Source of the DNA: Ilyonectria destructans
Lineage: Eukaryota; Ascomycota; Sordariomycetes; Hypocreales; Nectriaceae
Reading direction: 5' to 3'
Length of the DNA stretch: 64,000 bases
Assembly (NCBI GenBank): GCA_020740775.1
Contig: JAHEWK010000016.1
Coordinates: 62,001-126,000, forward strand
This document shows, piece after piece, positions 10,888 to 21,969 of the stretch. Made by a program: the position numbers and the translations under genes. Below the pieces are notes generated by a model that did not search any database, was not told the DNA's origin, and was given only the letters and a program-made list of their open reading frames with translations. The stretch's first letter is position 1; the number at the start of each line of letters is the position of its first letter.

Positions 10888-11458
10888 CTACAGACTCGAC
10901 GAAGGAAGGTAAGCCGTCGCCTCAATCTCAACGTCACTATCAAAAGGCAGCTGCTTGACTGCGACACAAGTCCTAACCTGCAGAGTATCACGGTTAGCGG
11001 GCGACAATCCCCATCGGGGCGAGAGGCACAAACCGGCATAACACCCCCGTGGACTTCCTTCAAGTACCCTTCGTTCATGGCACCGAAGTCCTTCATATCG
11101 GTGATGAAAATATTAACCTTCACCTAACGGAACGAGTGGTAAGCGAACGTTGCCACAACAGATTGAATTCCCAGGCTAGCTCACCAGGTTTGCCATGGAG
11201 GTGCCGGCTGCCTTCAGGATGTTGGAGATGTTCTTCAAAGCTTGGATCTGCAAGGGTCAGCCGAGTGTAGTGTGACTGGGGAGGGAATCATACGGTGCGG
11301 TCCGTAATGGTGCCTTCAACCATCTTGCCAGTGCTCGGGTTCACCCCCAAGCTTCCGGAGACGTACACTATGGTGCCCAGAGTAACGCCTTGGGATAAGA
11401 AAGGCTTCGGCGCCGGCGCGCCATCAGTTCGCACCTCCGTCTTAGTCAAAGAAGGCAT
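10888..11458 (-). CDS. RidA/YjgF/YER057c family 2-iminoacid deaminase
   Basis: Small trimeric enzyme that hydrolyses 2-aminoacrylate and other imines made by PLP enzymes, protecting PLP enzymes from damage. Four exons: 11458-11294, 11247-11185, 11123-11034, 10977-10888, totalling 408 nt (135 aa), the exact family length. Intron phases all agree. Seen: PFLSQGVTLGTIVYVSGSLG with the family SG motif, QALKNISNILKAAG, KVNIFITDMKDFGAMN, and a C-terminal RTCVAVKQLPFDSDVEIEA containing the catalytic Arg (RTCVAV) and the ExEA ending. The third intron uses a GTTTGT donor. The long open frame running through its third and fourth exons is not the protein. Divergent from an amino-acid permease. Confidence 0.88.
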
Positions 11459-11964
11459 GTTGGGCGGTGGGAGATAAGATAGATGAACATGACGTGGGTC
11501 GACAGAGTACAGAGGAGGACCACGGTTTATGCAAATTGATGAGAGATGGCTATTTTAGCCTTCCATCACTCAAGTACCGATGAGTCATTCTCGGGAAGAT
11601 GCAATAATCCCAGAGCCCCAGGCCCAGCCATTGACACCGTGTTTTAGTCCCGATTTCTTATCTCGGGGTAAGGTAAAGTTACCGACACAAACCCAGCAAC
11701 CCCAGATGGCGCCAGGACGATGACAGAGATAGCCGAATCTCGGCTCTTCCGACAGCTGAGTCTACCTTTACCGGGGTTCCCCATACGTGGGGTCTAGACC
11801 GAGATAAGTGCGGTGTGAGGTTTAGATGAGATGATAAGCGGCCTGGAGGGAGTTACTTATTAACCCAAGTGTTCAGGTTTGTCGTCGATGTTGTCTCAGC
11901 TGCACGAATATCATTCACACATCTACTGTTACCACCTCGTCGCCCCCTGACATACGGCATCAAC
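11459..11964. promoter_or_regulatory. Shared promoter region, RidA / amino-acid permease
   Basis: Divergent 506-bp region. Besides the GATAAG cluster listed separately it has a perfect 10-bp palindrome GGTCTAGACC at 11791-11800 and an adjoining CCCCATACGTGGGG inverted repeat at 11779-11792, candidate sites for a dimeric regulator. Confidence 0.5.
11474..11838. promoter_or_regulatory. Cluster of four GATAAG sites (possible AreA/NIT2 control)
   Basis: GATAAG at 11474-11479, CTTATC at 11657-11662, GATAAG at 11803-11808 and 11833-11838. Fungal nitrogen-catabolite GATA factors bind HGATAR, often as clusters in promoters of permease and amino-acid catabolic genes. Direct observation of sites; regulation is inferred. 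Confidence 0.5.
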
Positions 11965-13833
11965 ATGGCCAACAGTCCCATGGATTCGACATCTAAGGAT
12001 GTTGAGAAGGCTGGCTGCTACGAAGACAGCGTCGTCGCTGGCCAAGTGCAGGATGGCAAACAAGCCATCCACACGACAGGTCTGGAGACAAGCCCAGAGA
12101 CCTCACTCCAACGAGGGCTCCAAGCTCGCCATATCACCATGATTGCCATTGGAGGTGCTATTGGCACCGGACTTGTCATTGGTACCGGCAAAGCGTTGGC
12201 GCAGACTGGTCCGGGATCAGTCCTGATCTCGTACACTGTTGTCGGCTTCGTCGTCTTCTTGGTCATGGCTGCACTTGGTGAGATGGCTGCTTGGCTGCCA
12301 ATCTCTGCCGGATTTACGGGATATGCTGCAAGATTCTGTGATCCTTCTCTTGGTTTCGCCCTTGGCTGGTGGTTAGTCTTTTTTTACTTTATCTCTTCCG
12401 AACCTTCCCCAGTGGTATGGATTGGGTAACGAGACATTCACTGACACGCTCCTATCACAGCTATTGGATTAAATACATTGTTGTCACGCCGAATCAACTG
12501 ACCGCCGTCGCATTGGTAATTCAATTCTGGATCGATCGCGATAAGGTTAACCCCGGAGTGTTCATTGCTATCTTCCTCGTCGCTATTATCTGCATTAACT
12601 ATTTTGGAATTCGCTTTTTCGGAGAGTTTGAGTTCTGGTTGTCGTCTTTCAAGGTCTTGACTATAGTTGGCATAATTATTTTCTCCCTTGTTCTTGCACT
12701 TGGCGGCGGCCCAGACCACGATCGGAAGGGATTTAGATACTGGAAAGACCCGGGGTATGTCTCCTCGATCCCATTTTTCATGGCTCACTACTGACTCGTC
12801 CTACAGAGCCTTCAGAGAGCACATCACGACTGGGGCCACTGGAAGGTTTGCCGGCTTCTGGTCTTGCATGGTCAACGCAACCTTCGCCTATCTCGGAACT
12901 GAACTGGTTGGTGTCACCGTCGCCGAAGCCCAGAACCCGCGGAAAACGATCCCTCGGGCCATCAAGCTCACCTTTTATCGCATTCTTGTCTTTTACTGTC
13001 TAAGCGTTTTGCTCGTCGGCATGATTGTCCCCTGGAACTCTGACCGACTTCTCTTTGCGACAACCGAGGCTAAGACTGGCGCCGCAGCTTCTCCATTTGT
13101 CGTGGCGGCCGAAATCGCCGGGATCAAGGTCGTGTCTCACATACTCAATGCTTGTATTTGCGTTTTTGTGTTCTCAGCCTCCAATTCCGACCTTTACATC
13201 GCCAGTCGGACTTTGTATGGCCTCGCCTCAGAGGGAAAAGCTCCAGCTATTTTTAAGCGTACTGATTCACGGGGTGTGCCTGTTTATGCACTCGGATTCT
13301 CGGCTTTATTCGCTCTACTGGCTTTTATGAACGTCTCGGACGACTCGACTAAGGTCTTTGGTTACTTCGTCAACCTAACGACCATTTTCGGCCTGGTCGC
13401 TTGGATATCTATCCTTGTCACCCACATTGCGTGGTGCAGGGCTCGTCGCGCACAGGGACTGGACAACGATCAGCTGCCATACGTCGCCCCCTTTGGAATC
13501 TACGGTTCCTACGTGGCATTGGTGGTATGTATCCTGATAGCCCTGACAAAGAACTACGATGTGTTCGTCGGGGGAGACTTTGCCACAGAGAAGTACAAGA
13601 CTTTCATAACTGGCTACATCGGAATTCCCATCTACTTGGGCCTCATCTTTGGGCATAAAATCATCACCAAGAGTCGCGGTTTCAAACCTCACGAGGTGGA
13701 TCTGTTTACTGGAAAGGATATCATCGATCGCGAGGAGGAAGTTTTTCTTGCGCATCAAGCTGCTCAGAGGGAGGCGGAGGGTGCCTATGGCGGGGGCTGG
13801 TTCTACAGGACTTTCGTTTCGTGGCTGTTCTGA
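11965..13833 (+). CDS. Amino-acid permease (APC superfamily, YAT family)
   Basis: Plasma-membrane amino-acid importer of the Gap1/Agp type, about 575 aa. Exons 11965-12371, 12461-12754, 12807-13833; the two introns use GTTAGT..CACAG and GTATGT..TACAG, and both restore conserved text. Seen: QRGLQARHITMIAIGGAIGTGL at the end of the cytosolic tail, GPGSVLISY, LGEMAAWLPISAGFTGYAARF, the ELVGVTVAEAQNPRKTIPRA consensus block, and about 12 hydrophobic segments. The start Met has a good context (CAACATGG). Together with the GATA-rich promoter it suggests induced uptake of an amino-acid substrate for the cluster enzymes. Confidence 0.92.
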
Positions 13834-14355
13834 TCTACCAAACCGACTTATACGTTAGCCATGTATTCTCACAAGTCCAGTCCGCAGGCGCTCTCTCTGT
13901 CCGTCCCGATTTTGTAACTCCTACAGTTTGAAGACCGAGATATATGGACCCCGAATGTAACAGATTTATCTTCACATTAACATCCAGTCTAGATAGTCAT
14001 TTGACTATGAACTATCGCTCCTTCTCTCGCCTGTACAACTGGCTCCGATGGATCGACGTTCACTGCGAGACTTCAATGCACCTCCTATCGCCTACACGCG
14101 TGGTCTGCTCTGATGTGGTCTGACCTGATAACGTTCCCTCACAACAAGGTCTCAAGATGGTTGTTTATAGTACTTAACTGATGTGGGACACTGTGCGTTC
14201 GGCGATGGTCAGCCTTCTTACTCGGCCTATGGTTAAAGCTCACAATGCAGGCACCAACAACCGATTATGATAGATACGCATGCGCCGGAGGGTTTCACTT
14301 GATGTACTGTACATGTTACAGGTCAATTACTCCTCGATTGCTGATAATAAATACT
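13834..14355. other. Convergent 3' intergenic region
   Basis: About 520 bp between the permease and the second MFS gene. No gene or repeat recognised. Confidence 0.5.
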
Positions 14356-16008
14356 CTATGCTATTGCTGTGGTGTCAGAATTGCGCGCCGTTTCAGTGCC
14401 TGGCCTGTAATATGTGATCACCCTATGCACTATCACCCCGCTCACGGCCCCCGCGATTGCAGCTGAGAGGTTAATAAACAAGCTTCTAGAGGGATGCGCA
14501 GTTGTTCGGGACTTACTGATGGTGAAAGCCCACCCAACACCAATAATATTGAGAGTTGGGAGGCGGCTGGCGACGCAGCCAGCAGAGAAGCCGTACTGAA
14601 AGATGTATTTGCAACTGATTATCTCCCTCTTCTTCTCAGGAAGCACCTCTGGATGCTGTAGTTAGAGATGTACTAGACCAGGCAGGCGTTGGATGTACTT
14701 GCCAGCCGCATACGTATTCAAGCTACTGAACGAAGCCATGAGACTAAACCCGGCAACAAAGGCACCGGCTGCTGGAAGCACCATGCCCCCTACCCTCTCC
14801 TCCAAACTCCAGCCAAAGACCAGGTTGCCGCCCGGGAGAATGAGAAGCATGTTGATCAATCCAGCTCTAAGTCTATCACGCGGTAGGCGAAGGCCGCCTC
14901 GCTTCATGATGTATCTCTTGACAGTGACATCCGAGAGTATTCCCCCGATAATGCTACCAAGAACAAACCCAGTTCCAGGAGCCAAGTAGAATAGGCTACT
15001 TGCTTGCGGCGATGAAAAGTCGAATCTCCTGCTGATGGCAAATCGGACGGCACTGAGCATTCCATAAAGATTGAAGGAAAGCAGTCCGCAACATATGTTC
15101 TACAAACTGACTGTTAGATGAACATCCTTAGCCTCTCACGGGCAGGTGGGAGAAGCCTTGGACTGACTTACTGACAAGAGTACCTCTGGGTATTTCAGTA
15201 TTTGGAAAACTGGTAATGGGCTGAAGAGCTTCAGAATGGTTCTAAAGCTTGTCTTTGGAACCTGCTCAGTAACGTCACTTGAAGGCTTTGGCGTATCGTT
15301 GGGTATGTTGTAGCACGCAAGGATGAGTCCGAGGAGAGCCATTCCAGCTTGGAGTCCGTATATCGCTCTCCAGGTGGTATAAGTTGCCAGGATGCCACCA
15401 GTCAGTGGTGCTGTAGGGTTTAGCAACTGCACATATTGGCATGGGGACTTAGGCAACCACCTATCATCTGAGCGCTGACATGGCTTCCCATAAAAAGGCC
15501 AACCGCTCTCCCGCGAACTGTCTTTGAGGGGATGAATAAATATTCAGAGTATAATTAACAGATGACTTACTGGCTCGAAGATGTCTGCAAGAACAGTTTG
15601 TCCAGAGACAAGAAAGACAATTCCGGTTGTTCCCCCAATCACCCATATGGGTATGAAACCTGCAATTGTTGGCACTACTGCTGCTCCAATGGAACAGAGA
15701 CACAGCAGACAGGCTGCGGCCAGGTATGATCTTCTTCGTCCTACCAGGCTGCCGATGGGAAACCAGATGAGTGGAGAAAATGCCATTGCTGCGATCACGC
15801 CAGCATTGGCAGTGCTGATAGTGGTCGTCGGGACAGAGAAATCAGCTGCCACCTCGGGGGCTGCGGCAAGGACCGAAGCAACCGAGAAATTCACTGGCAG
15901 TGGCATCCAACTTACCGTGAAGAGGATGACCCATCGACGCCAAGGGGCAACGGAAAGCACTTGGTCGTCCATGGAAGAGGCCATTATCCTCGAAAGACGG
16001 ACGATCAC
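14356..16008 (-). CDS. MFS transporter (DHA1-like)
   Basis: Membrane transporter of the drug:H+ antiporter type, about 457 aa in six exons: 16008-15571, 15521-15461, 15410-15172, 15099-14703, 14648-14517, 14462-14356; phases agree at every junction. Seen: FSPLIWFPIGSLVGRRRSY (loop 2-3 motif), VLADIFEPTVRGRAVGLFMG, PLTGGILATYTTWRAIY (motif C region), LGSIIGGILSDVTVKRY (loop 8-9), YAAEVLPEKKREI across the fourth junction. Intron 4 (14702-14649) starts with GCAAGT, a GC-AG intron; only this donor yields the conserved YAAE text. Start could instead be Met 9 or 13. Probable exporter of the pathway product or of a toxic amino-acid analogue; that role is inferred. Confidence 0.85.
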
Positions 16009-16555
16009 AGTTCGACCGCTGGGAAGGTTGATTCTGTGAATCTGTAGAGCTTCGTGTCACCGTCTGGGGTAAGCCAGGTAATCCTCCCTCGTGGCATGTC
16101 AATCCTTGCTGGGTCTAGATTAGGTGCATGGGGCATCGATGAAATGCTCGGTCCGGGCTTTTGTTGCTGAGCCGAAGAAGGGTACAGGTTTGTGGGATCG
16201 GCCACGGGAAAAGTTGCCGACGCTAGCATGTCGGGGAATCAAAATAATGCCGTCACTGTCAGCATCTCGTCCACACTCCAGATCGACGGGCGGCGCCGAG
16301 GCGCAGTTCGTGGTTTGCCATCAAGGACGGTAACTACTTGTTTTCTTTCTTCGAAAGTGGCATGATTTCGCTCTAAATTCTGCATTGAACGGGCCATTTC
16401 CTAAAGTCATGCTCGCTCAATTGTACTTGCTTCGGCGTCGACCTTGGGGTGTGATATACCATATAAGCACCGGCAGTTGACACAGTAAACGGCCGATTAG
16501 ATTACATCTCAAGCAAGTCTGGGCTCTTTCAGATAGCCGTGTCAAGATAATCATC
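16009..16555. promoter_or_regulatory. Shared promoter region, MFS transporter / DUF1338 gene
   Basis: Divergent region of 547 bp. No gene seen. I found no GATAAG and no clear copy of the GGTCCACGA block. Confidence 0.45.
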
Positions 16556-18007
16556 ATGGGTTCCTACGACAACAATTCCAGCTTTGTCGATCCCGACGAG
16601 CTGCGCACCAACTTTGCCAGTGCGATGTCAGCCATGTATCGAAAAGAAGTTCCCTTGTATGGCGATCTGATCAACATTGTCCGAGACGTTAATACCTCAA
16701 CTCTACAAAAGCGCCGAGGCCATGATACCTCATCAACATCTGCCGCGATTCGCACCAGCTCCGACCGACTCACCCTTGAACGCCATGGAGCCATCCGTCT
16801 TGGAACCCCCTATGAGCTTCAGACAGTGAGACGTATCTTCGAGGTGCTGGGAATGCACCCAGTCGGATACTATGACCTTTCTGTAGCAGGTTTGCCAATG
16901 CATGCAACCTGCTTCCGCCCAAGAGAGGTCTCCAGCCTTGATAAAAACCCTTTCCGCGTGTTCACGACGCTGCTCCGACCCCAACTGCTAGCTTCAGAGG
17001 ACGCCCGCAAGCTATCTCTAGCCTTGCTTAGAGAGAGAAAGATCTTCACGGACCAACTTCTGGAGATCCTCGACACGGCGGAAAGCCAGGGCAGCAAGCT
17101 CACCCACGATCAAGCTGAAGTCTTCATCCCCCAAGCGCTGCTTACCTTCAGCTGGAGGCCGGTTGCGGCGTCTACCTTCAACCAGTACAACCTGATCAAG
17201 GCAGAGCATCCCATTTTGGCCGACATTGCCTGTTTCCAAAGCTCCCACATCAATCATCTTACCCCACGTACACTCGACATCGATGCTGTTCAGGCGGCCA
17301 TGCACGAAGCTGGCATGGCTGTCAAGTCGCGCATCGAGGGGCCACCACTGCGAAGGTGCCCCATTCTGCTGAGACAGACGAGCTTTCTGGCGCTTGAAGA
17401 GGCAGTCATGTTTCCCTCGGACGGAAACAAAAAAGAAAACAGTCTGGTTGAGGCAAGCCATAAGGCCCGCTTTGGCGAGATTGAGGAACGAGGTGCAGCT
17501 GTGACGGTCAAGGGACGGGAACTTTACGACAAACTGTTGAACGAAAGCATGAAGAGGGCGGGCAACACAAGCCCAAGAGACGCCGACGCCATCGTAGCCG
17601 ACACCTTCAAGCAGTATCCCGACGATTGGACCCAGCTGAGGAGGCAAGGGCTGATCTTCTGCGAGTTTCGCTGCGTGAAGAAACCGGCGGGCAAGACAAC
17701 AAAGCAGCATGGAGATGATTCATTGCTCGAGCAGCTTATTTCTAATGGCGTTATCGAGGCATCCCCCATTACTTACGAGGATTTCCTTCCGTTCTCTGCC
17801 GCAGGAATCTTCCAGTCCAATCTCAAGTCCAAGGTCGGGGATGATTCCTCATTGGATCTAAAGCCATCGTCTTCGGACCGAGACGGGCTGGAGAAGGCTA
17901 TACAGAGGAAGTTGTTAGATGCTGACGAGTGGTACCAGCAAGCTCAGGATCAGAGTCTGGCTGCTGTTTGTGCTGAATTAGGGTTGACAAAAGAGGAGCT
18001 GATGTAG
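16556..18007 (+). CDS. DUF1338 / HglS-like 2-oxoadipate dioxygenase-decarboxylase
   Basis: Intronless, 483 aa. The DUF1338 family includes bacterial HglS (YdcJ), a metal-dependent VOC-fold enzyme that turns 2-oxoadipate into D-2-hydroxyglutarate in lysine catabolism. Seen: LRTNFASAMSAMYRKEVPLY at the N-terminus (family start), ERHGAIRLG giving the His-x3-Arg metal/substrate pair, HINHLTPR with the second His, and FCEFRC with a Glu in the position of the third metal ligand. So all expected active-site residues appear present. A substrate such as 2-oxoadipate or another 2-oxo acid made by the neighbouring aminotransferases would fit. Divergent from the MFS gene. A LINE begins 94 bp after its stop. 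Confidence 0.88.
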   Translation: MGSYDNNSSFVDPDELRTNFASAMSAMYRKEVPLYGDLINIVRDVNTSTLQKRRGHDTSSTSAAIRTSSDRLTLERHGAIRLGTPYELQTVRRIFEVLGMHPVGYYDLSVAGLPMHATCFRPREVSSLDKNPFRVFTTLLRPQLLASEDARKLSLALLRERKIFTDQLLEILDTAESQGSKLTHDQAEVFIPQALLTFSWRPVAASTFNQYNLIKAEHPILADIACFQSSHINHLTPRTLDIDAVQAAMHEAGMAVKSRIEGPPLRRCPILLRQTSFLALEEAVMFPSDGNKKENSLVEASHKARFGEIEERGAAVTVKGRELYDKLLNESMKRAGNTSPRDADAIVADTFKQYPDDWTQLRRQGLIFCEFRCVKKPAGKTTKQHGDDSLLEQLISNGVIEASPITYEDFLPFSAAGIFQSNLKSKVGDDSSLDLKPSSSDRDGLEKAIQRKLLDADEWYQQAQDQSLAAVCAELGLTKEELM

Positions 18008-18089
18008 AAAACAAAGCTGTTGTCGCGAACAGTGTTACTAGCCTTTGCATGACGGCCTTGAACTTGCATTATTTCATTCCCAAACTCCA

Positions 18090-18101
18090 TATGAATAATT
18101 G
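18090..18101. repeat. Left target-site duplication of LINE copy 1
   Basis: TATGAATAATTG, identical to 23643-23654. Confidence 0.85.
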
Positions 18102-18599
18102 ATTTGATTTGATTTTATTCCGCCCGGGGGGACACACCCCATAGGGCCATTGCGCTAAGCTATTTACGTTTTCGTACAGTGTTTCTATTATCACCCGAAG
18201 CCCTACAATTTCACTTTTTACTGACTGGTCCAATCTGGTGTATATACCGTGACAGGCCGGCTTGAAGGCCAATTTCTCCAAGTGTTCAGCATCCTATCCT
18301 CAGCAGCTGAAGCACGGTCTATCAAAATGAGACTGTATAATATTAGTAGGATTTGATCTGGATAGTTAGTGTGCCTGAGGCTTTTGGTCTATGTTAAGCC
18401 TCTCTGTTGTAATGGCGAATTTGACTGTTGTCTATACTGCCTGTATATTTGCTGCCTATTTGTCCCTGTTAGATGCTGTCTTTCCTCCTAAGAAGAATGA
18501 GAGGTTTCCTATCTTTATCTGTAAGCATTGCAGTATGCCTTCTCGTTATGCAGTCTATTTTATATAGCAGAATAGAAAGTGTTCTACTGTCTCTAATGT

Positions 18600-18956
18600 T
18601 TATCTGCATTCATAAGTGTCCAATTTTATTGCTCTTATCTTATACAGGAAGCTGTTAAGCCTTGCTATTCCAGTGTGGAGCTGTAACAGTATATCTGCTT
18701 TCTTCCTCTTTAGCGGGTTATATAGAGTATGGGTATACTTATCTGGCAGTACTATATCTATCTGCTTTAAGTATTTCCCAACTCTTTCTGGTAGTGTTCT
18801 TATTTGCTGCTGCTTGGTTATCGCTAGTCTTATCCTTGTAGATCTTGCTAGTTGTAGTGGTACATCTGGTCTGTATTCTCCTTCTGTGGCCTTCCGAGCT
18901 GCTGCTTTGGCTTTTAGTCCCAGAGCGAAATCCTCTTCTCCTGTTGGAACCCACAT
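18600..18956 (-). pseudogene. LINE ORF2 C-terminal domain, remnant
   Basis: Open stretch with LYNPLKRKKADILLQLHTG and ARLNSFLYKI, the conserved tail downstream of RNase H in fungal Tad-like ORF2. The same text recurs at 51250-51465 on the plus strand. Confidence 0.7.
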
Positions 18957-19022
18957 TATCCGGAGAGAGTGGCCCTCATCTTCAAGACGCTTGATATAGT
19001 TGTAGGTTTACTGTATAATCTA

Positions 19023-19358
19023 TTAGCCGGATTGTTGTCGTGGCCGCTGTATAGCTTCTAGTGCGGAGCGGCTGCTTGTTATGACGGTCATATCCCGCCG
19101 GCAGAGTCCAGACGGCATATATCTTAATACTATCTCTATAGCGCCCAGTTCGGCGATATATAGGTTTAGCTCCTCTCTCGACCCGAGAGTAATGGAGTAG
19201 CTGGCCACTACTTCGTCAGTATTATTAATCGCCGTATCTCGTACGACACCTCCCATGCCTACTACGCCCCCTCTCTGCGAGGAGCAGGTGGCAATAACTA
19301 TGCCATCTACCCCCTTTGCTGCTTCCACCGCTTTCTCCCGATTAGGGTCGCACAACAT
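19023..19358 (-). pseudogene. LINE RNase H domain, remnant
   Basis: Contains GGVVGMGGVVRDT, NLYIAELGAIEIVL (the catalytic-Glu block) and ITSSRSALEAI. The first catalytic Asp is not seen at the expected place, so the domain is probably inactive. Confidence 0.65.
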
Positions 19359-19671
19359 TAGTGTACGGTTTCTCTATGGCGGTAGCGCGTACTCCTGGAG
19401 GATCTCCATTCGTTCGTTGAGTGGTTGTCTCCCCTTGTGCCTGAGCAATCCTCTGCATCGGCGACACGAATCGGCAACACACTTTCACTTTCAGTATAGC
19501 CAACAGGTGTGTCCTGGGAAGGGTCCGGAGGTTAATCCAGAACCTTGTTGCTGCTTGTGTATATCGTTCCTGTACCAGTTGGATACTAGCTTCGGCCTCT
19601 ACTACTGCTGTTGCCACAGTCTGGAAAGCTCCCGTGATCGCTTGTGCTCCGACCATCTATGCCTTGTTCAA

Positions 19672-19971
19672 CTAAGCTGCCTCTCTGGCACCGCATGAGT
19701 GCGTCCACACGCTAGACGTATAGTCCATGGTGGGAGCTACTGTTGCTACGAATAGTTGTCTTGCCGTCTGCGGTGACAACATCTTCAGTTTTCTCAGATA
19801 TATAGCAGCCAAGAGTCCCTTTGCAGTAGCTCTAGCTATATATTCCTTATACTGTAGTTTCGCGTCTATAACCACTCCTAGGATCTTGGTGCTTGCCTTG
19901 GGTTTGACTATTTTTCCTTTGATTATAAACGGCGTATTACTCGTACGTGCAGTGTTTCGCGTGAAATACAC
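19672..19971 (-). pseudogene. LINE reverse-transcriptase thumb region, remnant
   Basis: TKILGVVIDAKLQYKEYI followed by LLAAIYLRKLKML is the segment after the catalytic RT motifs in Tad-like ORF2. A parallel text is present at about 50155-50260 in copy 2. Confidence 0.7.
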
Positions 19972-21687
19972 AATAGCTGTTTTATCTTCTTTAAATATCG
20001 CGCCGCTCTATCTTTCCCAGCCTAATGCTTTATCTATAATTAATTAGATACCGGTTTGGTTCTCCTCTGCTGTTGGCCCCACTATCCAGGCCGAGTAGTT
20101 ATCCACAAATGCTATCGAACTACCTTTTGCGTTAATTCTTCTCTGCACTAAATCTGCATTAAAGAACAGGAACAATACCGGCGATAGCAGTAACCCTTAC
20201 GGGAGACCTGCCTGTGGCAACTCCTGTAGTTATAATATATACCCATTTACTATTATAGCGGCCATTCGCCCAGAGCAGAAGGCATCAATCCATCTCATCA
20301 GTCTACCAGATATACCTCTCGCCTTCAGCCTCTCCAGTAGTCGCTCTTTAAATACTCTATTATAAGCACCTTTAACATCAAAACTAATCAGACTGAGCAC
20401 CCTACAGGCCCTCTATACCTTATAGATCTACTCCTGCAGCAGTATCAGTACTTGTTCGGCTGACCTTCGCTTTCTTGCCCCAAAGTGATTTGCGGGTAGC
20501 AGTCTATAGCTCTCCACTATATAGGATATCCGCTCTATAACGACCGCCTCGAGTATCTTACCCAGCGTTAATAGTAGCAAGATCGGTCTCCAGGCCTTAG
20601 CCACTATATAGTCTCCTTTATCTGGCTTCTTCAGCGGGACGATCTTTGTGCTCCTCTATTAGTGGGGTACCGCACTATCCCTAAGGGATGTGTTGAAGAG
20701 GTGCAAGATACAGTATTTAACCACTGGCCAAAGCTATTTCCACACCGTTACTGGCAGACTATCATCTCCAGGCGCTTTCTAAGGTTTCACTGCTAGCAAT
20801 TTTTCCTCAACTTCCTCTATGGTAAGGTCTGGCATGTAAACTTCCCTCCGTTGCGGTCGGTCACCTTCATCTTCAATTCTGGCCGGTAACGACGGGAAGA
20901 ACAAGCTGAGCAGCTCCTCTGCCTGCTCCACCCTATCTTCCGTGGTGGAGCCATCTTATCTCTTTAAAGGGGGCACCTTATCGCCTATAATATCCTTTCC
21001 AGGTTTCAAATACTTAGCTGCCTTCCATATGTTGACATCTTCTGCTAGGAAATCTTCTCAGTGCAGTTTCTTCTATTTCCGGATGGCATTATAGTATTCC
21101 TTAGATGCTTCCTTAGCTTATCTTTCCAGGTCGGGCCTCTTCTGACCTGCTCGCCGCTATGCCCTTACCTGATTTCGCCAGAACGTGTACACCCGCCGAA
21201 GCCTTGTCAAATCCTTCGTCCACTAGCGATTTGCATACGATACTGGTTGTGCTCGGGGCGTCAGCTCGTGAATTGCCTCGAGGACGGCTCTTATAAACTG
21301 ATCTGTTTGCTCTTGCACGCTGACGGTCCAGGGAAGCTCTTGAAGATTGTCCTCCACCCTGGTTCTGATTGCTATCTATAGTGCGTTCTTGAATAACAGT
21401 CTTTCCGTGACAATCCGTTCAGGCATCGCGATATCGAATGTCGTTTGGATCGCTCGGTGGTCCGATCCGTATTCTGTCGGGTGTATAGAGCACTCTATCA
21501 TTTCGTTCGTCACCTCCGCCGTCGCCAGTACCAGGTCGATTGTGCTTTCTTTATCGGGCCCTTGCTATGTCTTCGTGCCTCTCGGGAGGAGGCTGTAAAG
21601 ACTATATTTATTTATGAGGTCGATAATTGGATCAGCCTCGCCCTGCCTTGCTAATGGTATATTATCTCCCCCCTATAGCCAATTGTA

Positions 21688-21969
21688 TTAATTAAAATCT
21701 CCAGTAAGAATAACATCCACTACTATCCCTATCCTACCCCGAAGGTTAAGGATCACCTGGTGTAGGGTATGGTATATATTTCGAAGAACTTGGGGCTTAC
21801 ATCCCGGTATATATACTGACATAACTAATATTATTCGGTCCGGGAGTCGTATAGTTGCTGCTGTTAAGTCCGGGGACTGTATTAGTACTTGCTCGGCCTC
21901 TAAGTCCCTATTCACCCATAATATACTCCGGATTGCCCATCCGCCATCCCTCCAAATCCTGGGGACCAT
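21688..21969 (-). pseudogene. LINE AP-endonuclease domain, remnant
   Basis: Contains the segment ending in VDVILTGDFN, the GDFN block of the exonuclease-endonuclease-phosphatase fold, preceded by LVMSVYIP. The frame breaks right after GDFN. Confidence 0.68.

Noticed and set aside
17018..17710. 230-codon open frame antisense to DUF1338
   Set aside because: Antisense shadow of a strongly supported coding region.
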